Below are positions 33,767-42,120 of a DNA stretch of 64,000 bases, in pieces. The notes below the pieces were generated by a model. It saw nothing but the letters and a program-made list of their open reading frames with translations. It was not told the DNA's origin and did no database searches. The DNA comes from Microbacterium lacus. Lineage in GTDB: Bacteria; Actinomycetota; Actinomycetes; Actinomycetales; Microbacteriaceae. Position 1 is the stretch's first letter; each line of letters begins with the position of its first letter. The stretch spans positions 248,001 through 312,000 of the forward strand of contig NZ_BAAAPK010000001.1 in assembly GCF_039531105.1 (NCBI RefSeq), written 5' to 3'. Both the position numbers and the translations under genes were made by a program.

Positions 33767-34978
33767 GTGAAGACCGGGGCGTTCGCGCGGTACTGGGCGG
33801 CAGCGGCGACCAGCTCGTTCGGCACCGCGGTCACTGCGGTGGCCATGCCGGTGCTCGTCGTTCAGGTGCTGGGTGCTTCGCCGCTGCAGGTGGGCCTCGT
33901 GAGCGCCGCGCAGTTCCTGCCCTACGGTCTCCTCGGCCCGTTCGCCGGCGTCTACGTCGACCGGTGGAGGCGCACGCAGACGCTCATCTGGGCGAGCGTC
34001 GGCCGCGCGCTCTCACTCGGCGCGATCGTGGTGCTGTGGCTCACCGGTGTGCTGCAGATCTGGATGCTCGTGCTCGCTCTGCTCGCCTTCGGGTCGTTCT
34101 CGGTGTTCGGCTTCGCGGCCACGCAGTCGCTGCTCCCCCGGCTCGTCCGCCGAGAGGACCTGGTCACGGCGAACGCGCGTCTGGACCAGACGGATGCCGC
34201 CGCCCAGACTCTCGGCCCGACCCTGGGCGGCGGCCTGGTGGGTCTGCTCGGCGCCCCGATCGCGATCGCCGTGGATGCCGTGAGCTACCTGATCGAAGCG
34301 GTGCTCGTCGCCGGGGTGAAGGTGACCGAGCCGCGCGCGAGCGCGCCGCGGCGCAAGCTCTGGACCGAGATCGGCGAAGGCTTGCGCTTCGCCTACCGCC
34401 ACCCCACGCTGACGCCGCTCGCCGTGTCCACCCACATGTGGTTCCTCGCGAACGGTGCGGCCCTGACCGTGCTGTCGTTGTTGGCGCTGCGCACCCTCGG
34501 ACTCTCCCCGTTCGCTTTCGGTCTGCTGTTCACGGTTTTCGGTCTCGCGAGTCTGGTCGGCGCGTCCCTGGCCCCCGCGGTCGGGCGCCGGCTCGGTTCC
34601 GGTCGCGCCGTGATCTTCTCTCGTTGGGCGTATCCGCTCGCCTGGCTGCTCGTTCTGGTGGCGCCGACGACCCCGATCGCGCTGCCTCTCCTCTTCACGG
34701 GACTCGCCGTTCAGGGCCTCGCTGCCGGCGTGGAGAACGCCCACGAGATGGGCTTCTGGCAGAGGGAGACTCCTGACGAGCTGCTCGGGCGCACCAACGC
34801 GTTCCGACGATCGGCGAACCGCACTCTGGCGGCTGTCGGCGCGCTGCTCGCCGGCGTCCTCGCCGGCGCGGTCGGCGAGGCACCCGTCCTGGCGGGCGTC
34901 ACGGTCGTGTTCGCCCTCGCGGCGGTCGCGCTCAGCCTCTCTCCTCTGCGCCATCGGTCCGGAGCGTCGGCCGAATGA
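33767..34978 (+). CDS. MFS transporter
   Basis: A 403-residue protein with about 12 hydrophobic segments, of the MFS_3/enterobactin-exporter-like type: FARYWAAAATSSFGTAVTAVAMPVLVVQVLG at the N-terminus, the loop GPFAGVYVDRWRRTQTLIWASVGRAL (motif A), and VENAHEMGFWQRETPDELLGRTNAFRRSANRTLAAVGALLAG in the second half. It probably exports a drug or metabolite. It starts with GTG at 33767, and its stop overlaps the start of the ECF41 sigma gene by 4 bases. That overlap suggests the transporter and sigma factor are expressed together. Confidence 0.85.
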   Translation: MKTGAFARYWAAAATSSFGTAVTAVAMPVLVVQVLGASPLQVGLVSAAQFLPYGLLGPFAGVYVDRWRRTQTLIWASVGRALSLGAIVVLWLTGVLQIWMLVLALLAFGSFSVFGFAATQSLLPRLVRREDLVTANARLDQTDAAAQTLGPTLGGGLVGLLGAPIAIAVDAVSYLIEAVLVAGVKVTEPRASAPRRKLWTEIGEGLRFAYRHPTLTPLAVSTHMWFLANGAALTVLSLLALRTLGLSPFAFGLLFTVFGLASLVGASLAPAVGRRLGSGRAVIFSRWAYPLAWLLVLVAPTTPIALPLLFTGLAVQGLAAGVENAHEMGFWQRETPDELLGRTNAFRRSANRTLAAVGALLAGVLAGAVGEAPVLAGVTVVFALAAVALSLSPLRHRSGASAE

Positions 34979-35877
34979 ACGCATCCGAGCCTTCCGACGT
35001 GGCTGTCCACGAGCGTCGACGACTCCTCTCCCTCGCCTACCGGATGACGGGGACGCTGGCGGACGCCGAGGACATCGTCCAGGAGACCTATATCCGCTGG
35101 TACCGACTCGATGATCGAGAGCGCAACGCCATCCGGGTTCCCGCCGCCTGGCTCACCCATGTCGCCTCCCGCATCGCTCTGGACCTGATCGGGTCGGCGC
35201 ACGCGCGCCGGGAGCAGTCGTCGGGGCAGTGGTTGCCCGAGCCGGTACCGGCCGGGTTGTTCGCCGAAGGGACGCCGGCGGACCCTCTGGAGCACGCGGT
35301 GCGCGACGATGAGGTGAACACGGCGCTGCTCCTGGTGCTCGAGTCGATGACTCCCTTGGAGCGCGTCGCCTTCGTGCTGCACGATGTCTTCGCCGTGCCC
35401 TTCGCGGAGGTCGCCGAGATCATCGGACGCTCCGCGCCGGCAGCCCGGCAGCTCGCCACCGCGGCGCGTCGTCGCGTCCGGGCCGGACGCACGCGAGTCG
35501 TCGAGCCCGGCGAGCACGAGGACGTGGTGCGCGCGTTCCAGGTCGCGGCGCGGGAGGGTGATATCACCGCACTGCTGCGGACCCTCGCCCCCGAGGTCGA
35601 GGCCCGCGCGGACGGTGGCGACGTGGTGCGCGTGGCACCCAATGTCGTGCGGGGGTCGGACCGGGTCGCGCGGTACCTACTGGGCGTGCTGCAGAAGCAG
35701 CCCGACATCCGATTCGAGGAGCTTCGCACTGCCGACGGTCTCGCGTACGGGATGCTGGCCGGGGACACCTTGGTCGGCATCACGGCGTTCCACGTCGAGG
35801 ATGCGCGGATCACCGACGTGTGGATCGTCATGGATCCGCGAAAGCTCACCGCATGGATGCCACTCGAAGCCGACTGA
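34975..35877 (+). CDS. ECF41-type RNA polymerase sigma factor (SigJ-like)
   Basis: A 300-residue sigma factor: sigma-2 (about 12-80, SLAYRMTGTLADAEDIVQETYIRWYRLD), sigma-4 (about 110-165, SMTPLERVAFVLHDVFAVPFAEVAEIIGRSAPAARQLATAARRRVRAGR), then a SnoaL-like C-terminal domain (about 180-290) that acts as a built-in regulator. This is the ECF41 layout. Such genes usually neighbour a carboxymuconolactone decarboxylase, oxidoreductase or epimerase; an NAD(P)-binding epimerase-like gene follows here after 76 bases. Confidence 0.9.
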   Translation: MNASEPSDVAVHERRRLLSLAYRMTGTLADAEDIVQETYIRWYRLDDRERNAIRVPAAWLTHVASRIALDLIGSAHARREQSSGQWLPEPVPAGLFAEGTPADPLEHAVRDDEVNTALLLVLESMTPLERVAFVLHDVFAVPFAEVAEIIGRSAPAARQLATAARRRVRAGRTRVVEPGEHEDVVRAFQVAAREGDITALLRTLAPEVEARADGGDVVRVAPNVVRGSDRVARYLLGVLQKQPDIRFEELRTADGLAYGMLAGDTLVGITAFHVEDARITDVWIVMDPRKLTAWMPLEAD

Positions 35878-35901
35878 CCTCACATTTCGCAGCGCTGCGT
35901 C
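35878..35901 (+). promoter_or_regulatory. possible ECF41 target promoter
   Basis: CCTCACA, 13 bases, then CGTC lie between the ECF41 gene and the epimerase-like gene. The remembered ECF41 consensus is TGTCACA with CGTC downstream. Five of seven -35 bases agree and the spacing is slightly short, so the call is tentative. Confidence 0.35.
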
Positions 35902-35953
35902 GTCAGATCAGTGAGGTGGTTCGGGAGGGTCCCGTCGCCTCAGGAGGAGCAGC

Positions 35954-36709
35954 ATGAGAATCGCCGTCGCCGGAGGAACCGGCACCGTCGGCCGCCATGT
36001 CGTCGAGACGGCTCGCGGACGCGGACACGAGGTGGTGGTGCTGTCACGCAGCGTCGGGGTCGACGTGCTGACGGGACAGGGTCTGGACGCGGGCCTCCGG
36101 GGAGCGGATGCCGTGATCGATACGGTGAACGCGACCACACTGTCGACCCGGAAGGCGGTCGCCTTCTTCGAGCGGAGCACCACGCAGCTCCTCGACGCCG
36201 GAGCGCGTGCCGGCACCGGTCATCACATCACCCTCTCGATCGTGGGCATCGACGGGATCGACACGTCCTACTACGCGGGCAAGCTCGCGCAGGAGCGCCT
36301 GGTGGCGGCATCCGCCGTGCCGCACACGATCGCGCGCACGAGCCAGTTCCACGAGTTCGCGCAGCAGATCGCGCGCCAGACCACGCTCGGCCCGCTGACC
36401 ATCGTGCCGAAGACGCTCACGCGACCCGTCGCCGCGCGCGAGGTCGCCGAGCACCTGGTCATGCTCGCCGAGGGTGCGCCGCGGGGGCGGGCGACCGACC
36501 TCGTCGGACCGCGTGACGAGGTGCTCGCCGACATGGTGCGCCGGATGTATGCCGAGCGCGGCATCCGTCGTCGCGTCCTCGAGATGCGCTTCCCCGGTGC
36601 GTACGGGCGCGGCCTCGCGTCGGGCGCGTTGCGCGGCGACGGCTCGGCCGAGACGGCGACGATCGGCTTCGACGATTGGCTCCGCGCGAGGCCCCTCGCG
36701 GAGTCTTGA
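35954..36709 (+). CDS. NAD(P)-binding epimerase-like (NmrA/atypical SDR) protein
   Basis: A 251-residue Rossmann protein starting RIAVAGGTGTVGRHVVETARGRGHEVVVLSRS; GGTGTVG is the atypical-SDR nucleotide motif. IVGIDGIDTSYYAGKLAQERLV holds a YxxxK-like pair (YYAGK), the probable active site. It is the classical epimerase/oxidoreductase partner of an ECF41 sigma factor and is probably its target. The substrate is unknown. GGAGGA precedes the ATG by a normal distance. Confidence 0.82.
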   Translation: MRIAVAGGTGTVGRHVVETARGRGHEVVVLSRSVGVDVLTGQGLDAGLRGADAVIDTVNATTLSTRKAVAFFERSTTQLLDAGARAGTGHHITLSIVGIDGIDTSYYAGKLAQERLVAASAVPHTIARTSQFHEFAQQIARQTTLGPLTIVPKTLTRPVAAREVAEHLVMLAEGAPRGRATDLVGPRDEVLADMVRRMYAERGIRRRVLEMRFPGAYGRGLASGALRGDGSAETATIGFDDWLRARPLAES

Positions 36710-36742
36710 TCGTCGGCGGCGCGCGGGAGTACCTTCGAGCCG

Positions 36743-37360
36743 ATGCCGCTCGCCCAGCCCGAACTCGACCTGCTGTGGGACTTCTCCGACGCCCCCGCCT
36801 CAGAGAAGCGTCTGCGCGAGGCCGCCGAGAGCGCGGTGGACCCCGGTGTCCGGGCAGAGCTTCAGACGCAGGTGGCGCGCGCCCTCGGTCTGCAGGACCG
36901 GTTCGCCGAGGCGGACGCGCTTCTGGACACCATCACGTCCGACGCGCCCGCCGTGCGGACGCGGGTCGTGCTCGAACGCGGTCGGGTCCGCAACTCCCGC
37001 GGTGAGCCCGACGCGGCGGTGCCGTTCTTCCGCTCGGCCGCCGAGGTCGCCGCAGCCGCCGACCTGGTGTTCCTGCAGGTCGACGCGCTGCACATGCTCG
37101 CGATCGCCGAGCCGGCCCACGCCGGTCGGTGGACGGCGCGGGCGCAGGAGGTGCTCGCCGACGTGACCGACGAGCGCACCCTGCGGTGGAACGTCGCCCT
37201 GCACAACAACGCCGGCTGGACGTCCTTCGACGCCGGGCGCATCGATGAGGCGATCGCCGCGTTCGAGCGCGCGCGGCAGGCCGCCGTCCGGTGGGGCACC
37301 CCGCAGCAGGTCCAGTGGGCGGGCGAAGCGCTCGAGGAAGCTCGGGCCGCGCGCGGCTGA
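36743..37360 (+). CDS. tetratricopeptide-repeat protein
   Basis: A 205-residue all-helical protein with three to four degenerate TPRs, clearest at RTRVVLERGRVRNSRGEPDAAVPFFRSAAEVA and NVALHNNAGWTSFDAGRIDEAIAAFERARQAAVRWG. Such proteins scaffold protein-protein contacts. It has no signal peptide. It begins 33 bases after the epimerase-like gene and could be co-transcribed, but there is no functional link that I can see. Confidence 0.72.
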   Translation: MPLAQPELDLLWDFSDAPASEKRLREAAESAVDPGVRAELQTQVARALGLQDRFAEADALLDTITSDAPAVRTRVVLERGRVRNSRGEPDAAVPFFRSAAEVAAAADLVFLQVDALHMLAIAEPAHAGRWTARAQEVLADVTDERTLRWNVALHNNAGWTSFDAGRIDEAIAAFERARQAAVRWGTPQQVQWAGEALEEARAARG

Positions 37361-37372
37361 GCCCGCCGCGTC

Positions 37373-37945
37373 TCAGTGCAGGCTCTCGCCCCGCTTGAGC
37401 ATCTCGACGTACTCGGCGACCCGTGCGGCTCGCGACTCCGGTCGCTTCAGGTTGGCGACGCGGAACGACATCGCGAACCTGTTCTGCGCCGTCTGGCGGG
37501 CGAAGGCTTCGGCGAGCAGCGGGTCGGCATCCAGCGCCGCCTGCAACTCGGGCGGGAGCTCGCCGTCGCTCTGCCGGTAGGCGCGATCCCATCGCCCGTC
37601 CTCTTTCGCGCGGTCGATCTCGCGCTGCCCTTCGGGCCGCATCCGCCCCTCTTCGATGAGCCGCGTGACGTGGCCGATGTTGACTTTCGACCATGGGCTG
37701 CGGGCCCGTCTCGGTGTGAACGCCTGCAGGAAGTAGTCCGCGTCGAGGGACTTCGACTGCCCGTCGATCCAGCCGAAGCAGAGGGCGATGTCGAGCGCCT
37801 CGCCGTAGAGGATGCCGGGCCGCGTGCTCGCCTTCTTCCTCAGGCGCAGTCGGACACCGTCCGTGTGGGGATCGGCATCCAGCCAGGCCTCCCACTGCGC
37901 GACCGTGTCGACGTGCAGCACAGGCTTGTCGTCGAAGCTGGCCAT
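37373..37945 (-). CDS. YdeI/OmpD-associated family protein
   Basis: A 190-residue protein. Family patterns are LRLRKKASTRPGILYGEALDIALCFGWIDGQSKSLDADYFLQAFTPRRARSPWSKVN and the C-terminal AEYVEMLKRGE. Relatives (Bacteriocin-protection, YdeI/OmpD-associated) were linked to antimicrobial-peptide resistance in other bacteria, but the molecular activity is unknown. It is monocistronic and convergent with the TPR gene. Confidence 0.82.
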   Translation of the reverse strand: MASFDDKPVLHVDTVAQWEAWLDADPHTDGVRLRLRKKASTRPGILYGEALDIALCFGWIDGQSKSLDADYFLQAFTPRRARSPWSKVNIGHVTRLIEEGRMRPEGQREIDRAKEDGRWDRAYRQSDGELPPELQAALDADPLLAEAFARQTAQNRFAMSFRVANLKRPESRAARVAEYVEMLKRGESLH

Positions 37946-37983
37946 GACGGGAGGCTAGTGCGGTCCGCCGACACCCGACAGGT

Positions 37984-38211
37984 TCAGGCGCAGACGCGGA
38001 CGCGCCGACCCTCGAACCCGATGACGTCGCCGAGCTGCAGCTGGCGTCCGCGGCGGCGGTCGACCTCGCCGTTCACGGTCACGAACCCGTCGATGATCGC
38101 CTCTTTCACGTCGCCGCCCGAATCGAGCAGCCCGGCGAACTTGAGGAACTGTCCCAGGCGGATGCCGTCACCGCCGATCGAGACGTCGGTGATGGGGGCG
38201 GGCGTGGCCAT
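37984..38211 (-). CDS. S4-domain RNA-binding protein (YbcJ-like)
   Basis: A 75-residue protein that is essentially one S4 domain: IRLGQFLKFAGLLDSGGDVKEAIIDGFVTVNGEVDRRRGRQLQLGDVI. The length and the L-K-FAG...G.V.VNGE pattern fit YbcJ/YaaA-type ribosome-associated proteins. It probably binds structured RNA. It lies 9 bases after the SNase-like lipoprotein gene's stop. Confidence 0.85.
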   Translation of the reverse strand: MATPAPITDVSIGGDGIRLGQFLKFAGLLDSGGDVKEAIIDGFVTVNGEVDRRRGRQLQLGDVIGFEGRRVRVCA

Positions 38212-38220
38212 CCAGACAGG

Positions 38221-38772
38221 CTAGCCGGTAGGGGCCGGATCGGGATCGAGGTGCCCCCGAGCCGCATCGGCCGCGGCCTGGCACGCGACTGTCGTCACCG
38301 CTCCATCCGCAGTGAGGGTCGCGGTCTGACCCGCGCGGTACTGCGCCTCCCGGGGATGCGCGGGATAGCCGTCGAGCGAGTCGTAGCGGGCGACCGCGAG
38401 ACCGGCGGTCAGGACGGACATGCCGACGTCGACGCCGTCCGCGGTGTCGACGTAGCGCAGGAGCCGCCCATACCGATCGGTGTCGTTCTCGCCGTCGGGC
38501 AGGGTCAGCGTGATCGCCGCCCCCGGGCTGAGCAGGGCCGAGACCTGCGCCGCGGCCTCGGCGTATCCGCATTCGTCCCTCTCGGGGGCGTCGATGCCGA
38601 TGATGCGCACCGTGCCGGCGCTCGACTCGATCGTGTCGCCGTCGATCACCGACACCAGGGTGGCCTGGGCTGCCGCCGGCGGCGGGGTCACCTCGGGAAG
38701 CTCCGCCGGCGCGCACCCCGCGAGGAGGACCGCGAACACCACGGCGAGCGCGGCTCCCCCGACCTTCCCCAT
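38221..38772 (-). CDS. thermonuclease (SNase)-domain lipoprotein
   Basis: A 183-residue protein with a lipoprotein signal (MGKVGGAALAVVFAVLLAGC, Cys20), so membrane-attached outside the cell. The SNase-like domain has VSVIDGDTIE, VRIIGIDAPERDECGYAEAA and TDRYGRLLRYV, which carry the calcium-site Asp residues and the catalytic Arg/Glu region of staphylococcal nuclease-like proteins. It should cleave extracellular nucleic acids. The ATG at 38772 is chosen because the signal begins there. Confidence 0.85.
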   Translation of the reverse strand: MGKVGGAALAVVFAVLLAGCAPAELPEVTPPPAAAQATLVSVIDGDTIESSAGTVRIIGIDAPERDECGYAEAAAQVSALLSPGAAITLTLPDGENDTDRYGRLLRYVDTADGVDVGMSVLTAGLAVARYDSLDGYPAHPREAQYRAGQTATLTADGAVTTVACQAAADAARGHLDPDPAPTG

Positions 38773-38804
38773 CTGCCTGAGCCTAGGGGACCGGTCCCCC
38801 GCAC

Positions 38805-39479
38805 TCACTGCGGGGCGGCATCCCTCAGCGGCTCGAGAGCGTCCAGCAGGAGGTCGAGCCCGAAGAGGAACTCCTCGGACGGGTCGTAGCCCGACGCGGC
38901 GAGCGCGAGCGCGGCCTCGTGGAGATAGGGGAACTGCTCGGGGGGCAGCTGCGGGAGGAAGACGTCCTGCGTGACGTCGGGCAACTCCTCCGCCGTGTCG
39001 ATGGGCAGGCTCGCCTCCTGCAGGGCGAAGCCGTACACGTGGCTGTCGAGGAGCCAGTTCGCGTGCGTCGCCATCACGACGGAGAAGCCGGCTCGCCGAA
39101 GGCACGCGGTGACCGCCTCGCGGTGGCGCAGATTCGCGGGACCGGGTGAGGTTCGCGACTCCATCAGGCCGATGGCCCACGGATGCCGGGCGAGCACGTC
39201 CCGCGCAGAGACCGCGCGCCCGCGCATGGCCGTCCGCCAGTCGGCCTCGGCGGACGGAAGCTCGATCTCCGCGAAGACGACGTCGATCATCGCGTCGAGC
39301 AGCTCATCCTTGTTCGCGACGTAGTGATAGAGCGACATCGCTCCCGCGCCCAGCACGGTCGCCAACCGACGCATGCTCAGCCCGTCCACGCCCTCGCGAT
39401 CGGCGAGGCGGATGGCCTCCTCGACCACGCGCGGGGTGCTGAGCCCCGACTCCGTCGCCAGCCGGCGTCGCTCGCTCAC
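38805..39479 (-). CDS. TetR/AcrR family regulator
   Basis: A 224-residue repressor. The N-terminal HTH (about 14-60) contains LSTPRVVEEAIRLADREGVDGLSMRRLATVLGAGAMSLYHYVANKDELLDAM, followed by a TetR-type C-terminal ligand domain. It is divergent from the DUF6326 gene; the 124-base gap holds three related inverted repeats over a TTGACA promoter, so it very probably represses DUF6326 and itself. The ligand is unknown. Confidence 0.88.
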   Translation of the reverse strand: MSERRRLATESGLSTPRVVEEAIRLADREGVDGLSMRRLATVLGAGAMSLYHYVANKDELLDAMIDVVFAEIELPSAEADWRTAMRGRAVSARDVLARHPWAIGLMESRTSPGPANLRHREAVTACLRRAGFSVVMATHANWLLDSHVYGFALQEASLPIDTAEELPDVTQDVFLPQLPPEQFPYLHEAALALAASGYDPSEEFLFGLDLLLDALEPLRDAAPQ

Positions 39480-39510
39480 TGTCCTGGGTCTCCTCGCTCG
39501 TCGGATCGAC

Positions 39511-39565
39511 TTGACAAGCGTACGGTGTACGACTCATAGTACAGCGTACGACGTACAGTGTACGA
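39511..39565 (+). promoter_or_regulatory. promoter with TetR-type operator repeats
   Basis: TTGACA (39511-39516), 18 bases, then CATAGT (39535-39540) make a plausible sigma-70-like promoter towards 39604. Three overlapping inverted repeats cover it: CGTACGGTGTACG (39519-39531), GTACGACGTAC (39546-39556) and CGTACAGTGTACG (39552-39564). The arms share CGTAC(A/G)/TGTACG, as expected for dimeric TetR sites. Confidence 0.7.
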
Positions 39566-39603
39566 ACAACTGGCGCGAATGCACCCGAGAAAGGACCGCC
39601 TCC

Positions 39604-40071
39604 ATGAGCGATCGAACCCGACCCCTCGACGACCCACGCATGCCCGTCCGCGCGAAGCTCGCCGCGGCGTGGACGAGCTTCATGTTCTTGTACATCTACG
39701 TGGACTACTACCACCTGTATCGTCCCGGCATCCTCGACGACATCGCCGCGGGAATCGTCTTCGAGTTCGACATCAGCCCCGCACTGATGACGGGCTTCCT
39801 CGCCCTCGTCTCGGTCCCGGCGCTGATGGTCGTGCTGTCGATGGCGTTGCCCGCGCGGGTCAGCCGGGTCGTGAACCTCGTCGCGGCATCGCTGTACATC
39901 CCGGTCACGGTCTTCAACGCGGTCGGCGAGTCGTGGGAGTGGGCCGCGTTCTACGCGCTCTCGATCGGACTCGAGCTGCTGTTGCTGGCGTTCATCCTGC
40001 GGTCCGCCTGGACGTGGCCGCGGGTCCCCGTCGAAGCCGGCCCGCGGATGCCGCTCGCGTCGACCCGCTGA
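39604..40071 (+). CDS. DUF6326-like membrane protein
   Basis: A 155-residue protein with four hydrophobic segments (about 20-45, 55-80, 82-100 and 105-130). The pattern KLAAAWTSFMFLYIYVDYYHLYRPGILDDIAAGIVFEFDIS is typical of the DUF6326 family. No function is known. It is controlled, by inference, by the divergent TetR gene. Confidence 0.75.
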   Translation: MSDRTRPLDDPRMPVRAKLAAAWTSFMFLYIYVDYYHLYRPGILDDIAAGIVFEFDISPALMTGFLALVSVPALMVVLSMALPARVSRVVNLVAASLYIPVTVFNAVGESWEWAAFYALSIGLELLLLAFILRSAWTWPRVPVEAGPRMPLASTR

Positions 40072-40124
40072 CGTAATCTCGGCCAGAGCCTCGGCACCGC
40101 CCGAGAAGATGCGAAAATCGATGT

Positions 40125-40421
40125 ATGACGAGCACAACCGCCCCTTCCGCCCGCCCCGCCATGCCGTCAGAACTGGCGCGAGAGGAGCGGGCCTCGAAGA
40201 ACGGCCGCGGAATCGCGATCGCCGGCCTCGCCTTCGGGATCTACTTCCTGCTGATCTCCATGCTGATGCTGTGGCCCGACCCGGCTGCCAACGTCGTGGG
40301 CACCCTGCTGATCGCCGTCATCGGCCTCTTCTTCACCATCGTCGGCGCGGTCGGCCTCGCCCGGTCCTCGCAGCGGATCCGCGAGTTCAAGGCCCGCCGC
40401 GGGACCCCCGCCACGAGCTGA
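40125..40421 (+). CDS. small two-TM membrane protein
   Basis: A 98-residue protein with two TM segments (about 31-49 and 57-80) between a polar N-terminus (SARPAMPSELAREERASKNGRG) and a basic tail (SSQRIREFKARRGTP). No family is recognised. Confidence 0.6.
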   Translation: MTSTTAPSARPAMPSELAREERASKNGRGIAIAGLAFGIYFLLISMLMLWPDPAANVVGTLLIAVIGLFFTIVGAVGLARSSQRIREFKARRGTPATS

Positions 40422-40479
40422 GACCCTGACGGCGGCCGGTCGCGGGCTGCAGGCGTCTCCGAGCTGGCCCGCCGGGGAG

Positions 40480-40872
40480 CTAGGTCTGGGTGAGCCACGC
40501 GCGGATGACCGCGATGATCGCGTCGCGCCGATGGGGGAGGTCACGGGCACTCGGCACGACCAGGCTGGCGCGAAGATCGGAGTGCCACGTCAGGAGACCG
40601 TCGGGGTCGCCGTCGAAGATCGGTCGAGCACTCTTGTCTTCGGCGCGACCGGTGCCGAAGTGCAGGATGAGGCGAACCGGACCCTTGCCGGCGGCGTTGA
40701 TCGTGAGCCGGTCGACTCCGCGCAGCGTGTAGCTCGGCGAGTTCCACTTCACGATCTCGATCAGCTCGGGCTCCGCCGCCCGGACGAGGGAACGCAGCGC
40801 CTCGATGTCGGTGCGTCGTTCGGGCGTCTGCGACGCGAGGTAGTCATCGACGGTGGCGAACGCGGCGGGCAC
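40480..40872 (-). CDS. DUF1801 family protein
   Basis: A 130-residue protein with FATVDDYLASQTPERRTDIEALRSLVRAAEPELIEIVKWNSPSYTLRGVDRLTINAAGKGPVRLILHFG, the YdhG-like DUF1801 pattern. Members bind small ligands or serve as iron chaperones in frataxin-like folds. The specific role is unknown. A second DUF1801 protein lies at 45231-45593. Confidence 0.8.
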   Translation of the reverse strand: MPAAFATVDDYLASQTPERRTDIEALRSLVRAAEPELIEIVKWNSPSYTLRGVDRLTINAAGKGPVRLILHFGTGRAEDKSARPIFDGDPDGLLTWHSDLRASLVVPSARDLPHRRDAIIAVIRAWLTQT

Positions 40873-40907
40873 GTGCCGAGGCTATCTCCCGGTGAGCCGG
40901 ATCGAGG

Positions 40908-41888
40908 TCACCCCGTGGCGACATCGATGCCGTCGCGCACGAGGCGGACCACGTCGAGGATGGCGCCGGCCACGAGGGCGGGCTGCTCGATGTGGACGTT
41001 GTGCCCGCTGTTCGTCTCGGTGACGTGGATCGACCCCGGAACGGACGCGGCCAGGTCCGCCTGACTCTTCACCTGCGCCGCATCGGTGACGTAGCCGAAG
41101 TCGTCCGGGACCTCCTGACCGAGCACGCCCGCGGCCTTCAGCGCCGGGATGGTCGGGCCGATGGGCTGGTCTGCCGAGATCACGATGAGCGGCATCCGCT
41201 TCAGTCCTCCGGCGGCGCGCATCTGGTCGAAGCTCGCGTCGGGCTCGATCCACTCCAGGGCCGGGTACTCGGCGATCGACGCATCGATGTCGCCGCGGAG
41301 CATCGGCTTCTGGATCGCCCACTGCTCAGCGGTCATGTGGTCGCGAAGACCCTCGCCCAGTGCGTCGACGAGCACCATCCCGGACACGTCGTCGGGATAG
41401 GTCGCCGCGTACAGGCGCGCCGCCAACCCACCCGCGGAGTGTCCGACGATGACGAACGGCTCCTCGATGCCGGCCGCGCCGACGAGGGCACGCAGGTCGG
41501 AGACCATGTCCGCGGCGGTCGTGGGCTGATCCACGGGATCGCTTCGACTCGGCGCCTCGCCGACCGGAGTTCCGGGGCGGTCGTACGCGCACACCCGGGT
41601 GTCGGCACCGACGAGCGCGTACACCGACGGCGAGTCGACGTCCTCCGCGACGATCGCCCAGTCCTCCGCCGACGCCCGCTGCCCTCCGACCAGGATCACG
41701 GTCGGCGACCCGGATCCGGTGCACTCCAGGAACATCCGGCGACCGTCGCCGATGTCGAACGTGCCGCTCACGTCGACCGCCTCGTGCGTCGGACCGCTGG
41801 GTGAGCCGCTGCCGGACGGCGCGCAGGCTGCGAGCAGCCCGCACGCCATCAGCACCGAGATCGCGATTCCCGCCCGGCATCCGTTCAT
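40908..41888 (-). CDS. alpha/beta-hydrolase lipoprotein
   Basis: A 326-residue protein with a lipoprotein signal (lipobox LAAC, Cys22) and an alpha/beta-hydrolase fold: oxyanion region ILVGGQRASAEDW, nucleophile elbow GHSAGG, late His in SGHNVHIEQP. It is an extracytoplasmic esterase or lipase-like enzyme of unknown substrate. Ser-Gly-rich linker residues follow the lipobox. Confidence 0.83.
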   Translation of the reverse strand: MNGCRAGIAISVLMACGLLAACAPSGSGSPSGPTHEAVDVSGTFDIGDGRRMFLECTGSGSPTVILVGGQRASAEDWAIVAEDVDSPSVYALVGADTRVCAYDRPGTPVGEAPSRSDPVDQPTTAADMVSDLRALVGAAGIEEPFVIVGHSAGGLAARLYAATYPDDVSGMVLVDALGEGLRDHMTAEQWAIQKPMLRGDIDASIAEYPALEWIEPDASFDQMRAAGGLKRMPLIVISADQPIGPTIPALKAAGVLGQEVPDDFGYVTDAAQVKSQADLAASVPGSIHVTETNSGHNVHIEQPALVAGAILDVVRLVRDGIDVATG

Positions 41889-41955
41889 CAGCCGCCCCCG
41901 CCGCTCACGGTACTCCGCGGTCCGTCCGTGCGGGCTCCCTCTTTAGGCTGGAGAC

Positions 41956-42096
41956 GTGAAGCCGCCGGGGGTGGAGCCGTGGGTCTGTCCGACCTGCGGC
42001 GATCAGCTGAAGTTCGAGATCCTCGACGACGAGAAGTTCCTCGTCGCCTGGTCGTGCGTGAACTGCGGACTCATCCGCACCACCGAGCCGGCCTGA
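41956..42096 (+). CDS. 46-residue zinc-ribbon-like protein
   Basis: GTG at 41956 opens a 46-codon frame (MKPPGVEPWVCPTCGDQLKF...WSCVNCGLIRTTEPA). Two CxxC knuckles, CPTC (residues 11-14) and CVNC (35-38), are spaced for a small zinc ribbon. GGAG lies just before the start, and third positions are strongly G/C. It sits between the alpha/beta-hydrolase gene (divergent) and the MerR gene (convergent). It may bind nucleic acid or a protein; the role is unknown. Confidence 0.62.
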   Translation: MKPPGVEPWVCPTCGDQLKFEILDDEKFLVAWSCVNCGLIRTTEPA

Positions 42097-42120
42097 ACGG
42101 CACGACCGCGGACCGCGAGG

